Shown: piece by piece, positions 9,364-18,007 of the stretch
Layout of the letters: each line of letters begins with the position of its first letter
Position numbering within the stretch: position 1 is the first letter of the stretch
DNA from: CAVQJU01 sp963754955
GTDB taxonomy: Bacteria > Acidobacteriota > Vicinamibacteria > Vicinamibacterales > CAVVIG01
Assembly: GCA_963754955.1 (NCBI GenBank)
Contig: CAVWHY010000009.1
Location: forward strand, 372,001 to 436,000
Direction: 5' to 3'
Length of the DNA: 64,000 bases
Made by a program: the position numbers and the translations under genes
Notes under the pieces: generated by a model
What the model saw: the letters and a program-made list of their open reading frames with translations, nothing else
Told to the model about the DNA's origin: nothing
The model's database searches: none

Positions 9364-11292
9364 ATGGGATGGCCGTTGCCTGCCCGTGTGTGGAAGCCGC
9401 TCGAAATTGGCCTGACGGTTGGAGCAAGGGCACTATGGCCCGTGTTCCAGTTCATCAACCGGCGCAGCGCCGCCAACACATTCCAGCCGAAATGGGCGGA
9501 TGCCCCCCTGCTCAAAAGTCACGAGCGCACGTCGCCACAGTTGGGCTGGCCGAGAACGACGGACTCCTTATGTCCGACGTGCGTGCGCGAAACCCGCGAC
9601 GCGATTCTCTCCGGCCGCCGCACGGTCGAGTCACTCGTCAACGAACACACCGGAGAAATCAAAGCGCACATCCTCGAGCGCGACGGCAAAGTCGTCATCG
9701 AGAAGAACTGCCCCACCCATGGCAGCTTCGTCGACACGCTGGCCGTCAACCCGCCCTTCCTGCGCCGACTCGAATCGCTGTTTCCGGGGCGTGATTTTCC
9801 GGCAGTGACCGAAACGCTGCACAACCACGGCACCTCGTCGATCAAATACGGGCGCGGCGCGGTGCTGACGATCGACCTGACGAACCGGTGCAACATGATG
9901 TGCGATCCATGCTTCATGGACGCCAATCAGGTCGGCTACGTTCACGAGCTGACGATGCCGGAGGTCGAGAAACTGCTCGACGATGCCGTGAGCATCAAGC
10001 CGCGCCGGCAGATGACGGTGCAGTTCTCGGGTGGCGAACCGACCATCTCGCCGCTCTTTCTCGACGCCGTGCGGTACGCGCGCAAGGTCGGCTACTTCAG
10101 CGTTCAGGCTGCCACCAACGGCATCCGGTTCGCGCAGGATCCCGAGTTCGCCCGGCAGGCGTTCGACGCCGGGATGCGCATCGCGTATCTGCAGTTCGAC
10201 GGCGTCTCCGAGGATGCGAACGCGCATCGCAAGGTCGGAAACCTGTTCGACGTGAAGCTGCGCGCGATCGAAAACCTCCACGCTGCCGGCCTCGACGTCT
10301 GCCTCGTCGTGACGATCGTCAAGACCGTCAACGACGACCAGGTCGGAGCGATCGTGAAGTTCGCGCTTCAGAACTGCGACAAGATCAGTTTCGTCTCGTT
10401 TCAGCCGGTGTCGTTCACCGGCCGCGACGAAGAGATCAGCGACGAGGAACGGCACCGCAAACGCTATACGCTGTCGCACCTCGCCGAAGACCTGAAGCGC
10501 CAGACCGGCGTCACCGAGCCCATGCGGGACTGGTTCCCGCTGTCGGCGTCGAGCGTCATGTCGCACGTCACCGATCTCATGAAAGGGCCTGGGGCGGACT
10601 GGGGCTCGCTCAACTGCGGCTGTCATCCGGACTGCGGGATCGGGATGGGCTTCATGGTCAGCAAGAAGACCAAGAAGTGGGCGCCGTTGTCGGCGTTCGT
10701 CAACGTCGAACAGGTACTGCAGGACGCGTCGGTCATCGCCGACAGCGCCCGAGGCCGGACGCTGACGGTGGTTCAGACCGCCCTGAGCCTGCTGCGGAAC
10801 TACTCGCCCACCAAGGCCCCGGCCGGCTTCCGTCTCGCGGACCTGCTCCACAAGTTCGACAAACAAAGCGGCGGCCAGTTGGGCGGCAAGCTCGGGGCGC
10901 GCGACAACGAAAACCGCAAGGGCGACGAGTGGCTGCTGATGTTCGTCGCGGGCATGTGGTTTCAGGATCTGTGGACGTACGACTTCCGCAGAACCGAGAT
11001 GTGCATCATTCCCTACGCGACGCAGATGGGCGAGATTTCGTTCTGCGCCTACAACACCGGCGTGGGCTGGCGCCAGATCGTCGAAAACATGTTCCAGAAC
11101 GCAAAAGTCGGGGACTGGTACAAGCAGCACGGCAAGCATGCCGTCTACGCGAACCCCAACAAGCCGGTACCGCTCAGCGCGGGAACACGGCCGGTCGCAT
11201 TGCACATCCCCAGGGATGGCCGGCTCGTCGAGTGGGTGTCGCGCCCGGCCGTCCCGGCAGCCGCCGCGTCACCGGCGACCGTCCCGAACTGA
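9364..11292 (+). CDS. Tes-like radical SAM protein (tetraether/membrane-spanning lipid synthase family)
   Basis: A 642-residue protein from ATG 9364. Its layout matches archaeal tetraether synthase Tes: an N-terminal metal-site domain with C70-P-T-C73 and C116-P-T-H119, then the radical SAM core with NRCNMMCDPC (C176, C180, C183) and SAM-binding SGGEP at 222-226. Further cysteines follow in NCGCHPDCG (418, 420, 424) and in EMCIIPYA and SFCAYN (547, 561). Tes from Methanocaldococcus has the radical SAM cluster, auxiliary iron-sulfur clusters and a rubredoxin-like iron, and joins two lipid tails by a C-C bond. The many extra cysteines here fit that plan. Residues 1-60 are a local N-terminal extension with a hydrophobic stretch. 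A lipid coupling function is inferred from family and neighbours; another radical chemistry is possible. Confidence 0.7.
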   Translation: MGWPLPARVWKPLEIGLTVGARALWPVFQFINRRSAANTFQPKWADAPLLKSHERTSPQLGWPRTTDSLCPTCVRETRDAILSGRRTVESLVNEHTGEIKAHILERDGKVVIEKNCPTHGSFVDTLAVNPPFLRRLESLFPGRDFPAVTETLHNHGTSSIKYGRGAVLTIDLTNRCNMMCDPCFMDANQVGYVHELTMPEVEKLLDDAVSIKPRRQMTVQFSGGEPTISPLFLDAVRYARKVGYFSVQAATNGIRFAQDPEFARQAFDAGMRIAYLQFDGVSEDANAHRKVGNLFDVKLRAIENLHAAGLDVCLVVTIVKTVNDDQVGAIVKFALQNCDKISFVSFQPVSFTGRDEEISDEERHRKRYTLSHLAEDLKRQTGVTEPMRDWFPLSASSVMSHVTDLMKGPGADWGSLNCGCHPDCGIGMGFMVSKKTKKWAPLSAFVNVEQVLQDASVIADSARGRTLTVVQTALSLLRNYSPTKAPAGFRLADLLHKFDKQSGGQLGGKLGARDNENRKGDEWLLMFVAGMWFQDLWTYDFRRTEMCIIPYATQMGEISFCAYNTGVGWRQIVENMFQNAKVGDWYKQHGKHAVYANPNKPVPLSAGTRPVALHIPRDGRLVEWVSRPAVPAAAASPATVPN

Positions 11293-11306
11293 GTTGGCAG
11301 GCTGTC

Positions 11307-11362
11307 CCGGCAGGCCTGAAGGCCTGCACTACTTCTATCCGGCAGGCCTGAAGGCCTGCACT
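11307..11362. repeat. Two direct copies of a 24-bp palindromic repeat
   Basis: Two identical 24-bp copies (11307-11330 and 11339-11362) are spaced 32 bp start to start between the converging Tes-like and Sel1 genes. Each contains the perfect inverted repeat CAGGCC-TGAA-GGCCTG, able to form a hairpin with a TGAA loop. An inverted, one-base-longer copy occurs at 16318-16340, so this is a dispersed REP-like family. It could act as a bidirectional transcription stop. Confidence 0.8.
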
Positions 11363-11373
11363 GCATCGAGCGC

Positions 11374-12501
11374 TCACCGCTTGTGCTGGTCCAACCAGCT
11401 CTGCGTCCGCGTCTTCGCGTCCGCGAGCTGCTCGGGGGTCAGCGCGCCGGCCACCACCTGCAGGGCATTCGCGCCGCGGGCCTGCTCGGCGCCTGAAGCC
11501 CGCGCCGCGACGATGGAGAGCCAGCGGTACGCCTCGACGGGATCGGCAGGAATGCCCGTGCCGTTGGCGTACATCACGCCGAGGTTGAACGCGGCGCTCG
11601 TGTCGCCCTGCTCCGCCGCTTTCCGGAACCACTCGACCGCCTGCGCGGCGTCCATCGGCACGCCGCGCCCGTTCGCGTAGCGCGTCCCGAGATTGGTCTC
11701 TGCGCTGGCCAGCCCCTGGTCCGCGGCCTTCCGATACCACTCGACGGCCTGCGCATCGTCTTTCGCGATGCCGTTGCCGTTCGCGTACATCAATCCGACC
11801 GTGAACTGGGCCTGCGCGTCGCCCTGCTCGGCGGCCCGGCGAAACCACGGGAACGCCCGGGCGGCGTCGCGGGGCACGCCGTCGCCGTTGATGTACATCA
11901 GGCCGAGGTTGAATTGCGCCAGGGTGTGGCCGTTGGCGGCCGCCTTCTGAAACCACGCGGCCGATTGCGCGGGGTCGCGCGCGACGCCATTCCCCCTGGC
12001 GTACATCAGCCCGAGCGTGAACTGCGCGGTGACTTCGCCTTGCAGCGCAGCCCGCTGATACCACTTGCCCGCTTCCGACATGTCCTGGGGGACGCCGCTG
12101 CCGTTGGCGTACATCAGGCCGAGGTTCGACTGAGCCCGCGCGTCGCCCTTGTCGGCCGCCTTTCTGAGCCACGACACCGCCTGCGCGGAGTCCTGCGGCA
12201 CGCCGTTGCCGTCGGCGTACATCAGGCCGAGGTTGTACTCCGCGTCGACGAGTCCCTGTTCCGCCGCCCGACGGATCCACTGGGCGGCGACCGGGTCGTC
12301 CTCCACGACGCCGGTGCCGGTGGCGTACCTGACGCCGAGCCGAAACTGCGCGCGCGCGTCCCCGCCGTCGGCGTCCTTGCGGAGTTGTCTGATCTCGTTG
12401 TCTTCCACCGGCGCCTGGCCGGCGCGCGCATGCACCGTCGCCGGTCCAGCGAGAACGGCCAGGGCGCAGCAGCCGGCGAGGACGACAGAGGTCCGCAGCA
12501 T
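11374..12501 (-). CDS. Secreted Sel1-repeat (TPR-like) protein
   Basis: The start at ATG 12501 gives a clean signal peptide (MLRTSVVLAGCCALAVLAG, cleavage near ATVHA-RA), whereas the open frame upstream overlaps the preceding gene. About eight 36-residue Sel1 repeats follow, each with a core like FNLGLMYANG and a GVPxD-A-A-W/Y-RKAA helix pair. The last 45 residues end in EQLADAKTRTQSWLDQHKR. Sel1 repeats form a solenoid for protein-protein contacts. It follows the NTF2-like gene by 11 bp, so the two form an operon. Function in the periplasm is unknown. Confidence 0.88.
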   Translation of the reverse strand: MLRTSVVLAGCCALAVLAGPATVHARAGQAPVEDNEIRQLRKDADGGDARAQFRLGVRYATGTGVVEDDPVAAQWIRRAAEQGLVDAEYNLGLMYADGNGVPQDSAQAVSWLRKAADKGDARAQSNLGLMYANGSGVPQDMSEAGKWYQRAALQGEVTAQFTLGLMYARGNGVARDPAQSAAWFQKAAANGHTLAQFNLGLMYINGDGVPRDAARAFPWFRRAAEQGDAQAQFTVGLMYANGNGIAKDDAQAVEWYRKAADQGLASAETNLGTRYANGRGVPMDAAQAVEWFRKAAEQGDTSAAFNLGVMYANGTGIPADPVEAYRWLSIVAARASGAEQARGANALQVVAGALTPEQLADAKTRTQSWLDQHKR

Positions 12502-12512
12502 CAGAATGCCGC

Positions 12513-13121
12513 TCAGCGCGGCTGCTGGGGAGCCGCAGGAGGCGCTGCGGGTGCGGGAGCCGCCGGCCCACGCCCGCGCGAGCCGAACTGCACCGATTCG
12601 CGAATGTTGGGAAACACGTGAATCCGCGACTTGAAGCGCCATCCGGCGGGCGTTTTCACGTAGACGTCGTCGTAGCCGCCCTGGCGCTCAATTTTCGTGG
12701 GATCGCCGCCGACGCCGATTGCCAGCAGGTACGACTTGCCGACGGCGCCATCGGCCGTGGGCGTGATCACATGATTCACGATGATGTGGCTGATGCCGTA
12801 GCCCAGCGTGGTCGTGGGATCCTTGCAGCCGCCCTTCCCGTCCCCGCCCGCCGCGTCGATGAGCGCGGCCCGCCCTTTCGTTTTCCTGTTGCCGGCGACG
12901 CCCCACTGCTGCGACACGCTGAACTCGCCGTCGTCGGTGAACAGATCGGCGAAATCCGCTCCGGCGTTCACGCACGTATCGATGTCGAAGGCGTAGCGCG
13001 CGGAGAGCTGCTGGATTTCGATGTAGTCCTGTGGGGTCAACGTCGCGCGCGGCGCCTGCGCGCCGGCTGCCGCTGTCGCAACCGCGACGATTGAGGCCAT
13101 CGCCAAGGTAAATCGGAACAT
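12513..13121 (-). CDS. Secreted SnoaL/NTF2-like protein
   Basis: The 202-residue protein has a signal peptide (MFRFTLAMASIVAVATAAAG) and one NTF2-like cone domain: LTPQDYIEIQQLSARYAFDID, LFTDDGEFSV and a last strand GWRFKSRIHVFP. The C-terminus is an Ala/Pro tail. The family includes dehydratases, cyclases and simple ligand binders; the catalytic residues are not obvious here. Its paralogues lie on the opposite strand after the TonB receptor (16357, 16928, 19143), with the same TPQDYxxIQQL(A/S)xRY opening. It diverges from the TonB receptor, leaving a 206-bp shared regulatory region. Confidence 0.8.
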   Translation of the reverse strand: MFRFTLAMASIVAVATAAAGAQAPRATLTPQDYIEIQQLSARYAFDIDTCVNAGADFADLFTDDGEFSVSQQWGVAGNRKTKGRAALIDAAGGDGKGGCKDPTTTLGYGISHIIVNHVITPTADGAVGKSYLLAIGVGGDPTKIERQGGYDDVYVKTPAGWRFKSRIHVFPNIRESVQFGSRGRGPAAPAPAAPPAAPQQPR

Positions 13122-13242
13122 ATCTTTTCTTTCTCCTTACGTCACGCCGCGGAGTGAAGCGACAGCCATTATCGTTGCACCGTCAAGGCGCTAAGGCAGA
13201 GATTCGCATCGCCATTACCCGATTGGGGGAGCCTGTGGCCGT

Positions 13243-13270
13243 TTGACATTGCGTCAGGGCAGGCCATAAT
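13243..13270 (+). promoter_or_regulatory. Candidate sigma-70 promoter for the TonB receptor
   Basis: TTGACA at 13243-13248 (six of six consensus bases) and CATAAT at 13265-13270 (five of six) are separated by 16 bp, about 58 nt before the receptor ATG at 13328. A ribosome site (AAGGAG) lies just before that ATG. This is among the best promoter matches in the window. Confidence 0.6.
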
Positions 13271-13327
13271 CCCAATCCTGCACTACGGAAACTCGGCCGT
13301 CGAACACGCACGGAACAAGGAGCAGGT

Positions 13328-16309
13328 ATGCGCGCGCTGAATCGGGTGGTGTTGGTGTTCGTCCTCGCATTGGGTCTGCCCGCCGTGGCGCGCGCCCAGG
13401 CGTCCATTGCCGGCACCGTGAAGGACACATCGGGTGCCGTACTGCCGGGGGTCACGGTGGAAGCCGCGAGCCCGGCGCTGACGGAAAAGACACGAACCGC
13501 CGTGACCGATTCGACGGGCACCTACCGCATCGTCGACCTGCGGCCCGGCGCGTACACCGTCTCGTTCAGCCTGGCGGGATTCGCGACGGTCAAGCGGGAG
13601 GACATCCAGCTGACCGGTTCGTTCACGGCTGCCGTCAACGTCGAAATGAAGGTCGGCGGCGTCGCCGAGACCATCACGGTCAGCGGCGAGTCGCCGATCG
13701 TGGACGTGCAGAGCGCCGTCGAGCAGCGGGTCATGTCCAAGGAGGTCGTGGACACGATTCCGGTCGGACGGAGCCATCAGAGCCTGGCGATTCTCATCCC
13801 CGGGCTTGTCCACGAGCACCGGCATCAACGCGCAGACGCAGGACGTGGGGGGCACGAACAACCTCCGCCTCGCAAACGCGTTCACGATCCACGGCGGCCG
13901 CACGAGCGACTCGAACATCATGCAGGACGGCATGCAGGTGCGGAACATCGGATCGTTCGGGAACCTGACGAACATGTTCCCTGACATGGGCGCCACGCAG
14001 GAGATGACGATCGACTACGCAGCGGGTTCGGCCGAGACGCCGACAGCGGGCGTGCGGATCAACTACGTGCCGCGCGAGGGCGGAAACGCCTACAAGTTCT
14101 CGTTCTTCGGCACGAAGGTGACGCCCGGGTTTCAGGGCGACAACTACACCCAGGACCTCAAGACCCGCGGGCTGACCTCGCCCAACAAGCTGAAGGAAGC
14201 CTACGATTTCAACGGCTCGGGCGGCGGGCCGATCGTCAAGGACAAGCTGTGGTTCTTCGCGTCGACGCGGCGGCAGCTGAACCAGACGCTCATCGCGGGC
14301 GTGTACTACAACCTGAACGCGGGCGACGCGAGCAAGTGGGCATACGCGCCGGACCTTGCCAATCAGGCGTACTTCTCGACGCTCCAGCCCGGCCTGAGCG
14401 TGCGCGGCACGTGGCAGGAGAGCCCGAGAAACAAGTTCAGCCTTTCGTATGACGTGCAGCCGCGCGACGTCCTCGGCGACCGCGCGACAACGTCCCCGGA
14501 GGCGGCCAACAACTTCAAATTCAACAAGAACCAGATCATCGCCGGCTCGTGGTCGTCGCCGGTGACGAGCCGTCTGCTCGTCGACGCGCGCCTGGTCGCG
14601 CACGGTGAAGACCTCTACAACGCGGTCTACCCCGAGGATCCGAACAACATCTACCGCAAGCTGATCGCAGTCACGGAGCAGGGCGGGTCGATTCCGGGGC
14701 TGCTGTATCGCGGCGCCGGGCAGGCGGCGGGACCCACGTTCATTTTCGCGGCGATGTCGGCGCCAAACATCTGGCAGTTCAAGACGTCGGCGACGTACGT
14801 CACGGGCTCGCATGCGCTCAAGGTCGGGTTCGAGGATTCCTGGTCGCGCCAGTACCTGCTCGAGCGGGACATCGACTCGAGCACGAGCTACCGGTTCAAC
14901 AACGGCATCCCGAACCAGATCACGGAGCGGGCGTCTCCGGTCAGCCGCTACGACGACCTGAAGGCCGAGCTCAGCATGTTCGTCCAGGACAAGTGGACGC
15001 TGAACAAGCTGACGCTGACGGGCGGTCTCCGGTTCGACTACTTCAACACGTACTTCCCGGACACGCCGCTCGGCCCGGGCCCGCTCGTGCCCACCCGCAA
15101 CTTCACGGTTCCCGAATACAAGTGGGACAACTGGAAGGACCTCTCGCCGCGCGTGGCGGCGGTGTACGACCTGTTCGGCAACGGCAAGACCGCCGTCAAG
15201 GTGAACCTCGGTCGGTACGTGCTGGCGGGCGATCCGACCGTCGGCAACGTGTTCTCGATCCTCGCGAACACCGTGACGCGTTCGTGGGACGACCGGGCCG
15301 GCCGCGGAGTCAACGGCGACTACGTGCCGCAGTGCGACCTGCTGAATCCGAACGCCAACGGCGAGTGCGGCGCGATTTCCGACTTCCGCTTCGGCACGCA
15401 GGTGCCGAGCACGGTGTACGACCAGACCGTCCTGAACGGCTGGGGCAAGCGCGGCTACAACTGGGAGTTCTCGGCCGGCGTGCAGCGCGAGGTGAGCAAC
15501 CGGGTTGGCATCGACGTCGGGTATTTCCGCCGCATCTACGGCAACTTCCTCGTCACGGACAACCTCGCCGTCGCGGCCTCGGATTTTACGGCGTTCTCGA
15601 TTCCCGCGCCGTCGACCCGAAACTGCCAGGCGGCGGCGGCAACACGGTCGGACCGGTGTACGACCTGAACCCGAACAAGGTCGGCGCGGTGAACAACTAC
15701 GTCAGCTTCGCGGACAACTACGGCAAGCAGATCGAACACTGGAACGGCGTCGACTTCTCGGTGAACGCGCGGCCCCGCGCGGGCATCATGGTGCAGGGCG
15801 GCGTGAGCACGGGCCGGACGTCCACCGACAACTGCGAGGTGCTGAAGACGGTCACCGAAGCGGGTCCGCTGAACGCCTTCTGCCACGTGGATACGAACTT
15901 CCTCACGCAGGTGAAGCTTCTCGGCACGTACACGGTTCCGAAGATCGACGTGCAGTTCTCGGGCACGTTCCAGAGCCTGCCCGGCCCGCAGGTAACGGCC
16001 AACTACGTGGCGACGAATTCGATCGTCCAGCCGTCCCTCGGACGTCCGCTCTCCGGCGGCGCCGCCAACGCGACGATCAACATCGTCGAGCCGGGCACGA
16101 TTTACGGCGAGCGGCTGAACCAGCTGGACCTGCGCTTCGCGAAGCTGTTCAAGTACGGCAAGACACGGACGTCGCTCAATTTCGACCTGTACAACATCCT
16201 GAACGCGAACCCGGTGACATCGCAGAACAACAACTACGCGGCGTGGCAGGTGCCCTTGAGCATCCTCGACGCCCGGCTGTTCAAGATCAGCGTGCAGTTC
16301 GACTTCTAG
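13328..16309 (+). CDS. Oar-like TonB-dependent outer-membrane receptor, two single-base frameshifts
   Basis: Signal peptide (MRALNRVVLVFVLALGLPA), a carboxypeptidase-regulatory-like domain (residues 25-105, ASIAGTVKDTSGAVLPGV and GTYRIVDLRPGAYTVSF), a plug, then a long beta-barrel ending in FKISVQFDF with a terminal Phe. This is the architecture of acidobacterial Oar-type receptors, around 990 residues. The frame changes twice: an extra t at 13806-13807 (removal restores IPGLSTSTGINA) and a missing g near 15611 (addition restores IPAPVDPKLPGG). Both flanks are fully conserved, so sequencing error is likelier than decay. It heads a probable operon of NTF2-like and SMP-30-like genes and likely imports their substrate. 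Confidence 0.85.
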
Positions 16310-16317
16310 GCTGATGT

Positions 16318-16340
16318 AGTGCAGGCCTTCAGGCCCTGCC
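16318..16340. repeat. Inverted third copy of the palindromic repeat seen at 11.3 kb
   Basis: The 23 bases from 16318 are the reverse complement of the 22-bp core at 11341-11362 with one added c. The copy falls directly between the TonB receptor stop and the ribosome site (aaggag) of the next gene, where it could form an intercistronic hairpin. Confidence 0.7.
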
Positions 16341-16356
16341 TCCTAAGGAGATCCGC

Positions 16357-16866
16357 ATGGCCAGGACGCTGTTCGTCGTCGCTCTGGGCCTCAGCGTGTT
16401 CGCGGCTCACGGCGATGCCCAGCAGAAGCGCGGCGCGGCCGCCACGCTGAGCCCGCTGGACATCATCGAGATCCAGCAACTCGCGATCCGGTATTCCTAC
16501 GGGCTGGACACCGGGGCGGAAGAGGGGCACATGTATTCCGACGTCTTCACGCCTGACGGCGAGTTCGTCGGCCGCCAGGTGCCGCTGACGCAGGGACGCG
16601 AGGCCCTCGCCCGCGTGGCGCGCAGCGTCCGCAAGGGCAATTCCCAGTACGTGAGGCATTTCATCGCGAACCACGTCATCGAGCCGTCGCCCGAAGGTGC
16701 CACCGGCAAGGTGTACCTGATGGTCGTGGACGTCGAGGAGGGGCAGCCGAGCTCCATCTACATCGGCGGGCACTACGAAGACGTCTACGTCAGGACGCCG
16801 GACGGCTGGCGGATCAAGCGGCGCGACGCGCGGGCCATGGGCCCCCCGCGGAATCCGGGTCAGTAG
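16357..16866 (+). CDS. Secreted SnoaL/NTF2-like protein
   Basis: A 169-residue protein with a signal peptide (MARTLFVVALGLSVFAAHGDA) and one NTF2-like domain: LSPLDIIEIQQLAIRYSYGLD, VFTPDGEFVG, an internal HFIANHVIEPSPEGATGK and a final GHYEDVYVRTPDGWRIKRR. The HF(I/M)xNHxIEP segment is shared with both halves of the next gene. It is preceded by a good ribosome site (ctaaggag). Cotranscription with the TonB receptor is likely, which puts its job in periplasmic handling of the imported compound. The reaction is unknown. Confidence 0.82.
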   Translation: MARTLFVVALGLSVFAAHGDAQQKRGAAATLSPLDIIEIQQLAIRYSYGLDTGAEEGHMYSDVFTPDGEFVGRQVPLTQGREALARVARSVRKGNSQYVRHFIANHVIEPSPEGATGKVYLMVVDVEEGQPSSIYIGGHYEDVYVRTPDGWRIKRRDARAMGPPRNPGQ

Positions 16867-16908
16867 CGTCCGGCTTTAGCCGGACGTCCGCCTGAAGGCG
16901 GACGCTAC
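16863..16908. repeat. Double-hairpin palindromic element
   Basis: Two adjacent perfect hairpins, GTCCGGC-TTTA-GCCGGAC (16868-16885) and GTCCGCC-TGAA-GGCGGAC (16886-16903), are enclosed by a 10-bp outer inverted repeat (GTAGCGTCCG at 16863-16872 and CGGACGCTAC at 16899-16908). The element starts at the stop codon of one NTF2-like gene and ends 19 bp before the next. A decayed relative follows the second SMP-30 gene near 20815-20850. Confidence 0.8.
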
Positions 16909-16927
16909 GGATGATGAAGGAGACACC

Positions 16928-18007
16928 ATGAAGTCGAGCGCGCTGATCGCGGTGCTGGCGATCGCCCTGGCAGCAGGCGGCCACGCGCATGCGCAGAAAA
17001 AGGCGAGCGGGCCGGCGCTGACGCCCCAGGACTACCTCGACATCCAGCAGCTGGCGGCGCGCTACGCCCACGCCATGGACACGGGCGCCGACAACGGCAA
17101 CGCATACGCCGACCTGTTCGCGGCCGACGGCGAGTTCGTGGGCCCGGCAGGTCCCGCGACACGGGGCCACGACGCGCTGGCGACGCTCGGCCGCACCGGC
17201 TTCGTGGATGGACACAAGCCCGCGCTCGGCGTCTCGCACTTCGTCATGAACCACGTGATCGAGCCGGCGGCGGGCGGCGCCACCGGCAAGGCCTACGTCG
17301 TGCTGGTGAACATCGGCGAGGGCGGCAAACCCGGGGGCGAGTGGTCGAATACCGGCGGGCATTACGAAGACATGTACGTCAAGACGACGCAGGGCTGGAA
17401 GTTCAAGCGGCGTGAGTACATCCCCATGAAGTCCGAGCGCCGGGCGCCGGCAGCCGGCGCCCCGGCGGGCGCCCCTCCGGCTGCGGCCAAGGCCGCGGCA
17501 GGCACGAGCGCGTCGACACCCGCGGCCGCGCGGGCCGGAGCCCTGACGGCGCAGGACTACATCGACATCCGCGCGCTGGCCAGCCTGTACGCGTACGGGC
17601 TCGATTCCGGCGCCGAGAACGGCACCGGCAGCGTCTACGCGAACATCTTCACCGAGGACGCCGAGTTCCATGGTCCGCCGGCCACGCCGGGCGGCGCGCC
17701 GTTCAACGCCGCGGGCCGGGAAGAGCTTCGCAAGTTCGCGGTCCCCGGGCGCGGAACGGCGTACGTCCGGCACTTCATGACGAACCACCTGATCGAGCCG
17801 TCGCCGGAAGGCGCGCGCGGGAAGGTGTATCTGCTCGTGATCGACATCGGACGTGAAGACAAGCCCACGTCGGTGAACATGGGCGGGCATTACGAAGACA
17901 TCTACGTGAAGACTGCGGAAGGCTGGCGGATCAAGAGCCGGAATTTCTTCCGCTCGAAATCAGCGCAGACGGTCGCGGCCGAAGCCGCCGCACGGGGCGC
18001 ACGATGA
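16928..18007 (+). CDS. Secreted protein with two fused SnoaL/NTF2-like domains
   Basis: A 359-residue protein with a signal peptide (MKSSALIAVLAIALAAGGHAHA). Domain 1 (about 28-165) opens LTPQDYLDIQQLAARYAHAMD and domain 2 (about 200-345) opens LTAQDYIDIRALASLYAYGLD; each contains an F(V/M)xNHxIEP segment and ends GHYEDxYVKTxxGW(K/R)(F/I)K. An Ala/Pro-rich linker joins them, so the gene arose by duplication and fusion. NTF2-like proteins commonly dimerise, and the fusion may be a built-in dimer. Its stop overlaps the next start as ATGA. Catalytic residues are not identified. Confidence 0.82.
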   Translation: MKSSALIAVLAIALAAGGHAHAQKKASGPALTPQDYLDIQQLAARYAHAMDTGADNGNAYADLFAADGEFVGPAGPATRGHDALATLGRTGFVDGHKPALGVSHFVMNHVIEPAAGGATGKAYVVLVNIGEGGKPGGEWSNTGGHYEDMYVKTTQGWKFKRREYIPMKSERRAPAAGAPAGAPPAAAKAAAGTSASTPAAARAGALTAQDYIDIRALASLYAYGLDSGAENGTGSVYANIFTEDAEFHGPPATPGGAPFNAAGREELRKFAVPGRGTAYVRHFMTNHLIEPSPEGARGKVYLLVIDIGREDKPTSVNMGGHYEDIYVKTAEGWRIKSRNFFRSKSAQTVAAEAAARGAR

